The notes under the pieces: generated by a model
What the model was told of the DNA's origin: nothing
What the model saw: the letters and a program-made list of their open reading frames with translations, nothing else
The model's database searches: none
Source of the DNA: Sulfurimonas hongkongensis
GTDB lineage: Bacteria > Campylobacterota > Campylobacteria > Campylobacterales > Sulfurimonadaceae
Direction of reading: 5' to 3'
DNA: 64,000 bases
Assembly (NCBI RefSeq): GCF_000445475.1
Contig: NZ_AUPZ01000007.1
Coordinates: 1 to 64,000, forward strand
Shown: piece after piece, positions 1-6,447 of the stretch
How the letters are laid out: each line of letters opens with the position of its first letter
How positions within the stretch are numbered: position 1 is the stretch's first letter
Position numbers and translations under genes: made by a program

Positions 1-34
1 ACTAAATGTAGCTGACACGAAATTTTAAACGGTC

Positions 35-250
35 TCAAAAAATATTTAAAAATTTAGTATTTTCATATATTAAGTATACTAGTTTCTGAAATATTTTTGA
101 TAATGCTCCAGCGATAGCTGTTCCATCATCAAAATTGAAATACAACATTTTCAGTATTGAAATTATAGATGAAATTATTCCTATGAAAAAGATAATGAAT
201 CCAATAAATCTTTTAAATCTTGATTTTTTTAAAGCTTGTTGATAATTCAA
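35..250 (-). CDS. Small membrane protein, unknown function (integron cassette)
   Basis: This 71-residue protein has a basic N-terminus, a strong hydrophobic segment at about residues 14-36 (rich in Ile and Phe) and a weaker one near 45-62, so it is probably an inner-membrane protein. The start is TTG, chosen because AAGGA lies about six bases upstream on the minus strand. It follows the 214-residue gene by only 40 bases with no room for an attC, so both probably belong to one cassette. No family is recognised. Its 3' flank is cut by the window edge, so whether an attC follows cannot be seen. Confidence 0.5.
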   Translation of the reverse strand: MNYQQALKKSRFKRFIGFIIFFIGIISSIISILKMLYFNFDDGTAIAGALSKIFQKLVYLIYENTKFLNIF

Positions 251-289
251 ATTTTTCCTTAATATTTTTTTTACTATGTTTTATTAGCA

Positions 290-934
290 TTATATACTAT
301 TTAACTCATTTTTTAATGCTTGTATTAATTTACCTTTAATATTTACTATTTTTGAATTTGAGTGAGTATCAAATTTTTGAATTTCAGCATTAGCATTATG
401 CTTATTAAGAAGGTCAGGTATCGACTCTGCTATTTCAATAAATTTATTATTTACTCTACTTAATTCATTATGAAGTTCTTCCAATATAGATAGAGTCTCT
501 TCATTTGTTGTGAGTTTCAATTGGTTTAATTGTGAAAAAAGTTCAGAGGTTTGTTTTTTTATTTTTGTATCAATATCTCTTGCTGTATTATTAAATTCAA
601 TTGTGTATTTTTTCTTTTTTTCTTCGGTATTACTTTCATAAAACTTCATCATAATAGTTCCTAGTTCATCAAAAAACAAATTAATTCCTAGCGCATTGTA
701 AGTATCAAGTTTATCCATAAATTCATAATATAATTTTTGTTTTGTTTCATACTTATATTTTCTCTTTTGTAAATCTAAGCTATATTCTTGTTTTATCTTT
801 TCTATTTCATTTGTAAGTGATTGATTGTCTTCTAGTAAAGCTCTATTTTTCCCTTTTTCTTTAAAATAAGATATTAAATAACCTGTGAACAGCCCTATAA
901 ATACTAACAATATATGTATAAATTCATATTTCAA
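290..934 (-). CDS. Membrane-anchored coiled-coil protein, unknown (integron cassette)
   Basis: The 214-residue protein starts with one transmembrane segment (about residues 6-23). A long, charged, probably alpha-helical cytoplasmic part follows, with likely coiled coil around residues 32-60 and 140-175. The start is TTG with AAGGA about eight bases upstream. The gene starts 20-30 bases inside the cassette boundary at 954-960, the usual spacing for cassette genes. No family or catalytic motif is recognised. The layout of one membrane anchor plus a helical domain, with a second small membrane protein downstream, resembles membrane-acting effector pairs. That comparison is only a guess from architecture. 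Confidence 0.6.
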   Translation of the reverse strand: MKYEFIHILLVFIGLFTGYLISYFKEKGKNRALLEDNQSLTNEIEKIKQEYSLDLQKRKYKYETKQKLYYEFMDKLDTYNALGINLFFDELGTIMMKFYESNTEEKKKKYTIEFNNTARDIDTKIKKQTSELFSQLNQLKLTTNEETLSILEELHNELSRVNNKFIEIAESIPDLLNKHNANAEIQKFDTHSNSKIVNIKGKLIQALKNELNSI

Positions 935-953
935 CTTTATTTCCTTTACTGTT

Positions 954-1022
954 TGCTAACGTTTAAAATGAGCCGATAAATTCTCCGCAGGGTAATTTAT
1001 TGGCTCCACTGACTTGTTATGT
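954..1022 (-). other. attC: attC-like recombination site, compact type
   Basis: The roughly 69-base site lies directly behind the SIR2-like gene. On the minus strand it begins with ACATAAC, overlapping the stop codon of that gene, and ends with GTTAGCA. Between these heptamers is an imperfect inverted repeat with arms near 974-985 and 995-1006 (GAGCCGATAAATT against AATTTATTGGCTC) and a small loop. Arm sequence and size are very close to the site at 2052-2118. Confidence 0.7.
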
Positions 1023-2030
1023 GTTTTTGCTATTTTCAACATCTTGCAATTCCTGATACCAATTCCAAAGTTCATCAAAATTGGAGTCTTTTGGCAGAGG
1101 ATTGTTTTCAATAAATTTCGCCATCCAATATTGATTATAATATGCCTCACCTGTTCTTCTTGGATGATTTGCAATAAATGAATCATAAAAATTTTTATGG
1201 AACTCTCTGTGATGTGTATGAATAAAGGGACTCCAAACTTGTTCCAAGTCATCTTCTTCTCGAATATCAATAATCTCCGTTTGTTCCATATTCCTATCCT
1301 CAACATCACCCCATGCTTTTTTCATTAGTTCTATTGCACTTTTATCTGACTGAGGAGCACCATAACCAAAAATACTTATCATAAACGCTTTTTCTAAATA
1401 CCCTTGAAGCGTCTCCCATTGAGCTTTAATAAAGCCATCTTTGTGATAATTTTTTTCAGAAATTGGATACAGTAATCTTGTTGGTTGTAAGTCTTTCTCA
1501 CAATACTTACACTTATGACCATTAACACCTGCAAAACTATCTTCTTCACAAAATCCAACTGCAACATTTCCATGCAAAAATAATAGTTTTGGCAATTTAA
1601 AACCTTCCTTACCATTTCTATAATATGCTTGAATTAGAAATGGATCCCAGTTAAAAGTTGCAATAACATCCTTTTCTCTTAATGAAAGCAGTAAGTGATC
1701 ATAGATCGTTGGTTGTTCGGTTATTGATAAATTGTGAAAATATCTATAAACCTCTTCTTCAAGTTCTAACTGTATATCTTGCAAATCTTCGTTTTTGCAA
1801 ATTAAGTCATATATTTCTTCAAAATTGTTTGTTTCAAAGTTTAAATTTGTTTTATCGATCAAGTTCTCTAATTTCAAGGTTGATATTAAGTTATTCATTA
1901 AAGGTAACTTATTGCCATTAATGTCTCCGTTAGGAAAAGCAGCATATGAAGCACCGGCACCCAAAATAACAACATGAGGCGCAAAAATTTCAACTTGATT
2001 AATTTCTTCTTGTTTTGATACTACTCCCAT
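1017..2030 (-). CDS. SIR2-like domain protein (integron cassette, candidate defence gene)
   Basis: This 337-residue protein carries a SIR2-type Rossmann start, GAGASYAAFP, at residues 24-33. It also has FNWDP (Asn127, Asp129) and LFLHGN with a candidate catalytic His153. A Cys cluster at Cys161, Cys174 and Cys177 could hold zinc. These are features of the SIR2-like family whose bacterial members often hydrolyse NAD+ during anti-phage defence (family knowledge). Residues 200-337 are an extension that I do not recognise. The start is ATG with AAAGGG about eight bases upstream, just inside the cassette boundary at 2051-2058. The stop codon overlaps the attC at 954-1022. It stands alone as a single-gene cassette. 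NAD hydrolysis is an inference; a metabolic deacylase is less likely because the domain is divergent. Confidence 0.75.
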   Translation of the reverse strand: MGVVSKQEEINQVEIFAPHVVILGAGASYAAFPNGDINGNKLPLMNNLISTLKLENLIDKTNLNFETNNFEEIYDLICKNEDLQDIQLELEEEVYRYFHNLSITEQPTIYDHLLLSLREKDVIATFNWDPFLIQAYYRNGKEGFKLPKLLFLHGNVAVGFCEEDSFAGVNGHKCKYCEKDLQPTRLLYPISEKNYHKDGFIKAQWETLQGYLEKAFMISIFGYGAPQSDKSAIELMKKAWGDVEDRNMEQTEIIDIREEDDLEQVWSPFIHTHHREFHKNFYDSFIANHPRRTGEAYYNQYWMAKFIENNPLPKDSNFDELWNWYQELQDVENSKNT

Positions 2031-2051
2031 ATGAAAACCCTTTACTTTATC

Positions 2052-2118
2052 ACATAACGGTTGAATATAGCCAATAAATTCCGCTAGGTAATTTATTGGC
2101 TACTATGTTTTGTTATGA
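2052..2118 (-). other. attC: attC-like recombination site, compact type
   Basis: The roughly 67-base site lies behind the ATPase gene. The minus strand starts with TCATAAC, overlapping the TAA stop at 2113-2115, and ends with GTTATGT at about 2058-2052. The central inverted repeat has arms TAGCCAATAAATT and AATTTATTGGCTA around a short GC-containing loop (about 2077-2104). It shares arms with the site at 954-1022, as expected for cassettes collected by the same integrase lineage. Confidence 0.75.
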
Positions 2119-4215
2119 GTTTTGCTCAATATCAATATTACACTCTTTAATTATATAGTGTGGTATTGTCTGATACTGAAAAGGGTTTAGTTGGTATATA
2201 TAATCATTTTCTATATGAAAAGTTTCATTTACAAACTTCCTTATCACTCTATTATCGTTGTTCTCATTAAATAGAATTCTATAAATTTGAAGTTTTTCAT
2301 AATTGTTAGTAGAGTTATTATAAACTCTTTTCATTTCATCATTATTATTTACATTTTGAAAACAAGATAAATAGCAAAATTCTTCTTCAATTTTAGCTGT
2401 AATTTCTTCCGTTGCCTTTTCTATTTCTTCTTCCGTCATATTCCTATCGTCTGAACTTGATTTATAGATGGGTGTTTCTCTTTTATGAAATAAATTTGAA
2501 AGTAATTGATACCCTAAACCTTTATTATTTGTAATTTCATATAATCTTCTAAGATAAATTAATTTATTTATTTGTTCACTAAGGTTTGATATATTTTCTT
2601 CTGCTATATCTATAAAAGTCCTTATATCACTTTTTGTAATTAATTTTTCAATTAAAATACCTTCAATGTTTTCTAAATAATTAGCACTTGGATTTACTGC
2701 ATTAAATATATCAGGATGATGAAAAATTATGTCTACAATTGGTTCAAAATCATGTGTTAGCATAAGAATTGTTTTATCTCTAAAACTTTTTTCACCTCTA
2801 AATAACATTTCCATAATTGCAAATTTTTTATTTTTGTCAAACGAGGAGATTGGGTCATCAAGTATTATTAAGTCTGAATTATTTTTTAAGACTTCATACA
2901 TAAATAAAATTAATGCAAAAGCATTTTTTTCACCAAAACTTAAATGGTTTTTAGCATTGTCTATATCACTTTCTACAAAATCATTATGTATCAATTGCAT
3001 TTTATAAGAGCTATTGTTGGCATCTTCTTTTATGTCTATAAAATAGTTATATCCAGCATATTTTAAAAAAGTATTTATATCTTCTTTATGTTTTTCAATA
3101 GTTTCTTTAACTCTTCTTTTTTGTATATTTACCTTGCCTTGTAATTGTCCAGACTTTTCTAATATTTCATCTAAAGAGTTATTTATTTTTAAAATCTTTT
3201 CTTTTGTAACATCAGTATTAAGATGTGCCATATAGCTAAGGTCAATTTTAAATGTTTTAATAATTTCATCTACTTTTTCAAAATCTTTTAAAGATTGAAA
3301 CCCTAGTTTTTTTACATTTTGCAGTTTATCAATTAAGGTATTGATTTGCTCTCTAATTTCAAGTATAAAAGCTTCTTGTTCTTTTTGTAACCCATCAACA
3401 CTCTTTGATATTTCAATAATTTTATCATAAGTATCTACTGTAAAATATTCTTTTAATTTAGAAATGGTAGTTATGATTTTATTTAAATGTTCAATAAGTT
3501 TAGAATCATATTTTGTGGCAACTGCTTCAATAGTTTCTTTTTTTTCTTCAATATCCGATGAAGTACAATATGGGCAACAATCAGAAATATTTAAATAGTC
3601 TTTTCCCGTCATTTGCCATTTTAACCATTTTGTATTACTGTCATGTTGTATAAAATCTTTATAAACAGTTAACTCATTAGGAATATTTTCTACAGGATTT
3701 CCCTTTCCTACAGCTTTAAAAAAACTACTTGATTTTGCTAATCCTTTGGCTTTACCAAAACTTTCTAATAATTCATTTAAGTCATTTAACATTATTTCAA
3801 TATCTTGATTATCTTCAAATGTTTTAGATATATCTTTGATTAATTCATTTATTTCAAGCATTCCTGTTTGATAAGCTTCATCGTTTATTAAGATATCAAA
3901 ACTATTTTTTAATACTTCATTTGGCTGAAATACATATTGATTTATATAGTCCTCATTAAATATAGCTACATTATTAATCGAATCTAATCCACTTACTTCT
4001 GGATTATTTTCATCTGGGTTATCTCTATATTTAAATGGCTTGAGTTTTAATAATTCATTTGATGAGTTATTTTTATCAATTACATAATACTCGATTGCTT
4101 TAGATATTGTTGATTTTCCAGTACCATTAATTCCATATTTGATATTCAATGAATTATCAGCAATATTAATTTCTCCAGTTTCAATACTATTACATTTTTT
4201 TAATACTACATTCAT
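2113..4215 (-). CDS. AAA/ABC-type ATPase with zinc-hook CPYC motif (integron cassette, candidate defence gene)
   Basis: The protein has 700 residues. A Walker A (GINGTGKST, residues 28-36) lies close to the N-terminus. An ABC-type signature (LSFGEKNAFALILF, about 424-437) and a Walker B with D-loop (LIILDDPISSFD, about 448-460) lie in the C-terminal half. Between them is a coiled-coil region interrupted by CPYC at 214-217, a zinc-hook-like CXXC. This is the layout of the AAA_13 group, which includes RloC- and PrrC-type anticodon nucleases and several defence ATPases (family knowledge). The C-terminal part has a conserved-looking block, VIRKFVNETFHIEND, with Arg, Glu and His that could be catalytic, but I cannot confirm a nuclease site. 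It has its own cassette boundaries. Nucleotide-controlled action is likely; the target is unknown. Confidence 0.75.
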   Translation of the reverse strand: MNVVLKKCNSIETGEINIADNSLNIKYGINGTGKSTISKAIEYYVIDKNNSSNELLKLKPFKYRDNPDENNPEVSGLDSINNVAIFNEDYINQYVFQPNEVLKNSFDILINDEAYQTGMLEINELIKDISKTFEDNQDIEIMLNDLNELLESFGKAKGLAKSSSFFKAVGKGNPVENIPNELTVYKDFIQHDSNTKWLKWQMTGKDYLNISDCCPYCTSSDIEEKKETIEAVATKYDSKLIEHLNKIITTISKLKEYFTVDTYDKIIEISKSVDGLQKEQEAFILEIREQINTLIDKLQNVKKLGFQSLKDFEKVDEIIKTFKIDLSYMAHLNTDVTKEKILKINNSLDEILEKSGQLQGKVNIQKRRVKETIEKHKEDINTFLKYAGYNYFIDIKEDANNSSYKMQLIHNDFVESDIDNAKNHLSFGEKNAFALILFMYEVLKNNSDLIILDDPISSFDKNKKFAIMEMLFRGEKSFRDKTILMLTHDFEPIVDIIFHHPDIFNAVNPSANYLENIEGILIEKLITKSDIRTFIDIAEENISNLSEQINKLIYLRRLYEITNNKGLGYQLLSNLFHKRETPIYKSSSDDRNMTEEEIEKATEEITAKIEEEFCYLSCFQNVNNNDEMKRVYNNSTNNYEKLQIYRILFNENNDNRVIRKFVNETFHIENDYIYQLNPFQYQTIPHYIIKECNIDIEQNS

Positions 4216-4246
4216 TGTATTCCTTTAGTGTCTAATTTTACTATAC

Positions 4247-4366
4247 TCATAACGCAAAGCTAAGACGCGCGCCTAGCCGGGGTTGAGTAAGTTCGGGTTG
4301 TATTGAGATGGCCGAAGCCGATTAAACTAGCGTGCTCGCGCGTCGTGCTTGAGCGAATTGTTAGGC
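4247..4366 (-). other. attC: attC site, long GC-rich type
   Basis: The roughly 120-base site lies behind the dehydrogenase gene. The minus strand starts with the classical GCCTAAC (4366-4360), two bases after the stop codon, and ends with GTTATGA at about 4253-4247. The outer arms pair well: GCAAAGCTAAGACGCGCG at 4254-4271 faces CGCGCGTCGTGCTTGAGC at about 4337-4354, with one or two bulges, typical of attC. It is longer and far more GC-rich than the other two sites, so this cassette probably came from a different source. Confidence 0.85.
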
Positions 4367-4368
4367 AT

Positions 4369-5136
4369 TCAGTTTGTTGTCAATCCACCATCAACGGCCA
4401 AAATTGCTCCTGTAATCCAACGTGCTTGATCAGATGCAAGAAATACCGTTGCACCCGAAATATCATCGGGTTCGCCGATCCGGCCAAGTGGATAGATAGT
4501 TCCAATCATTTCATCGAATTTTGTTTTTCCCTCATCAGTAAGTCTGTTGATATTCGCTTGAACTAACGGGGTATTTACTGTTCCGGGAGCAATTGCATTT
4601 ACCCGTACGCCCCGTTGGCCTGCCTCATAGGCGAGGGACTTTGTGAAAGCATCCATTGCCCCTTTGCTTAATGAATATGCCGTTGACGGTCTTCCTGGCA
4701 ACATGCGGTGTGAGAAATAGGACGAAATGTTTATCACTGAACCTTTTCTGGCCGCAAGCGCATCGAACAGTTGTTGAGTTAGAATGTAAGGTGCTTTTAC
4801 ATTTAGGTTCAGATGTAAATCCAACTCTTCTTCGTTGGTTTCCGTGAATGGGTTAAATCGTGCAATACCAGCATTGTTTACTAACACATCAACTTCCGGC
4901 CATATATTGAGAATATCTTGAGTAGTTTTCTTAATAGTCGAGATATTTGATAGGTCTGCCGATAACACATGAACCTCGACATCAAATTGTGAAAGAGTTG
5001 CGGCTGATTTTTTGAGATTCTCTTCATCTCTGGCTATAAGAAAAACACTGGCATTATTTTCTGCAAATGCCTTGGCAATTCCAAAACCAATGCCATCGGT
5101 GCCGCCTGTTATGATTGTTCGTTTGTTTGATAACAT
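4369..5136 (-). CDS. Short-chain dehydrogenase/reductase (first integron cassette)
   Basis: This 255-residue classical SDR carries the NAD(P)-binding TGGTDGIGFGIA near residue 11, NNAG near 88, the active-site YSLSK (Tyr about 152, Lys about 156) and the usual C-terminal VDGG. It would oxidise or reduce an alcohol/ketone group with NAD(H) or NADP(H); the substrate cannot be told. The start is ATG with GAGAG about seven bases upstream. It is the cassette nearest attI, so it should be the one most strongly expressed from the cassette promoter and, in the usual model, the latest arrival. Its base composition is visibly more GC-rich than the flanking genes and its attC differs, both consistent with recent transfer. 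Confidence 0.9.
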   Translation of the reverse strand: MLSNKRTIITGGTDGIGFGIAKAFAENNASVFLIARDEENLKKSAATLSQFDVEVHVLSADLSNISTIKKTTQDILNIWPEVDVLVNNAGIARFNPFTETNEEELDLHLNLNVKAPYILTQQLFDALAARKGSVINISSYFSHRMLPGRPSTAYSLSKGAMDAFTKSLAYEAGQRGVRVNAIAPGTVNTPLVQANINRLTDEGKTKFDEMIGTIYPLGRIGEPDDISGATVFLASDQARWITGAILAVDGGLTTN

Positions 5137-5183
5137 TTATATCTCTCTTTTATTTTTCTCTGCCTAACTATTTAATCAAACAC

Positions 5184-5189
5184 ATTATA
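5184..5189 (-). promoter_or_regulatory. Probable cassette promoter (Pc), -10 box
   Basis: The minus strand reads GCATATAATGTG, giving a perfect TATAAT about 16 bases before the GTTAGGC cassette junction. A transcript from here would start about seven bases downstream and run into the dehydrogenase cassette. There is no clear TTGACA, which is normal for Campylobacterota promoters. Confidence 0.5.
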
Positions 5190-5361
5190 TGCGAAATAAC
5201 TTTAAATCATATAAATAACTTGCATATTTTTTGTGTGTTAAAAAGGTTGATTTTGTTATTTTTATGTCAATTTGTCATATTTTTGATAAATAATAGAAAA
5301 ATTCTATAGAATTCTTAAAGTTTGAGTATTCGTTCAATACTGTATATCCAAATTAAATCAC

Positions 5362-5405
5362 ATTTTGTAAGTTAATTTGAAAATATCTTACATAACTTAC
5401 AAAAT
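5362..5405. promoter_or_regulatory. Perfect 13-base inverted repeat before intI
   Basis: ATTTTGTAAGTTA at 5362-5374 is the exact reverse complement of TAACTTACAAAAT at 5393-5405, with an 18-base spacer, ending 23 bases before the intI start codon. It could be an operator, a recombinase-binding site or a hairpin in the leader. It does not look like a LexA box. Confidence 0.55.
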
Positions 5406-5428
5406 ATTACTTAAACGAAGGATTGAAA

Positions 5429-6436
5429 ATGGAAGTTAAAAAAAAGCTATTGAATTTGGTTCGAGATAAGATCAGGTTTAAACACTATAGTTATTCAACT
5501 GAGCGAACTTATGTTCATTGGATAAAGCATTATATATTTTTTCATAATAAAAAGCATCCAATAGAGATGAGTAAAGTTGAGATAGAAGCATATTTAACAA
5601 AGTTGGCTACACAAGACAGAGTATCACCAACAACTCAAAATCAAGCTTTTAGTGCCTTGCTATTTTTATATAAAGAAGTTTTAGGAATTGATATGAGTGA
5701 GTGGAATATTCAAGCTCTTCGTGCACAAGAGAGAAAACATATACCAGTCGTTTTAACAAAAGATGAAGTTAGAAGTGTTTTACAAAATATACCTATGGAG
5801 TACAGTCTGCTTGTACATTTGATGTATGGCTGTGGGCTTAGAATGAATGAGGTTTTAAGTTTACGGATAAAAGATATAGATTTTGGCTTTAACAAAATCT
5901 ATATATGGGATTCTAAATCGTTAAAAGATAGAACTCTTCCACTGCCTTTAAAATTAAAGCAGCAACTACTTAGTCAAGTTGAGTTGGTTACAAATCTTCA
6001 TAAACAAGATCTGGGTAACGGTTACGGGAGTGTTTATATACCCTATGCATTAGAGAAAAAGTATCCAAAATCTAAGCTTGAAACAAAACTAGCAAATGCG
6101 GTTTGCGAAGCAAAAGTTTCCTGAAAGTGGCAATTTTTATTTCCCATGAAAAATATTTCAACTGACCCTAGAACTAAAGAGAAAAGACGCCACCATGTTC
6201 ATCCGCAAACTTTAGGGCGAAACATAAAAGTAGCATCTCAAAAGGCAAACCTAAACAAGCGTGTAACTACACATATTTTTAGACACTCGTATGCAACGCA
6301 TCTGCTCCAAGCGGGCATTGATTTGCGAAGCATTCAAGAACTTTTAGGTCATAAAAGCGTTGAGACGACTATGATATATACTCATGTTGTGAGCGAGATG
6401 AACAAGGCTAAAGTTATAAGCCCACTAGATTTTTAA
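5429..6436 (+). pseudogene. intI: Integron integrase IntI, interrupted by an in-frame TGA
   Basis: The reading frame is a tyrosine recombinase of about 335 residues, the usual IntI length. Part one (5429-6121) has the SAM-like N-terminal domain, TQNQAFSALLFLYKEVLG and the first catalytic Arg in LMYGCGLRMNEVLSLR. TGA at 6122-6124 then interrupts. The same frame continues with KWQFLFP, the IntI-specific patch [25 protein letters not shown] (catalytic His and Arg), [14 protein letters not shown] (His and nucleophile Tyr) and the family ending SPLDF. IntI proteins usually have Trp just before this WQ..FP motif, so TGG to TGA is the simplest explanation. Truncated protein would lack the catalytic Tyr. 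The start is ATG at 5429 with AAGGA upstream; a TTG six bases earlier is less likely. A sequencing error is possible but not suggested by anything else. Confidence 0.9.
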
Positions 6437-6447
6437 GGAAAAGTATT

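Larger units (their letters stand above)
5137..5428. promoter_or_regulatory. attI: attI region and divergent control region of the integron
   Basis: This gene-free stretch lies between the first cassette and intI. It holds the cassette junction GCCTAAC at 5162-5168 (GTTAGGC on the minus strand), a TATAAT box pointing into the cassettes, a short palindrome ATTCTATAGAAT at 5301-5312, and a 13-base inverted repeat close to intI. The exact extent of attI cannot be set from sequence alone. Confidence 0.6.
1..6436. mobile_element. Chromosomal integron: cassette array plus disrupted integrase
   Basis: Genes on the minus strand (35-5136) are separated by short inverted-repeat sites of attC type at 954-1022, 2052-2118 and 4247-4366. 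The array ends at a GTTAGGC heptamer (minus strand, 5168 to 5162) next to a divergent tyrosine recombinase gene of IntI type (5429-6436). This is the classical integron layout of intI, attI, then cassettes all read away from intI. The left end of the array lies outside the window, so its total length is unknown. The integrase has an in-frame stop, so the array may now be frozen unless another integrase acts on it. The assignment rests on motif, spacing and layout; no covariance model was run. Confidence 0.85.

Noticed and set aside
956-1309. 117-residue open frame on the minus strand
   Set aside because: It overlaps the SIR2-like gene in another frame and runs into the attC; no start signal.
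5115-5309. 64-residue open frame on the plus strand
   Set aside because: It lies across attI and the cassette promoter, with no ribosome binding site; composition is only AT-rich noise.
5362-5405. LexA box controlling intI
   Set aside because: The arms do not match known LexA operators, and most Campylobacterota lack LexA.
6122-6124. TGA in intI read as Trp by an altered genetic code
   Set aside because: Other genes in the window end properly at TGA (for example 4369-4371 and 52567-52569) and use TGG for Trp, so the standard bacterial code applies.
6125-6145. Frameshift in intI
   Set aside because: Both parts are in the same frame; translation across the TGA gives continuous IntI similarity, so a nonsense change explains it without a shift.
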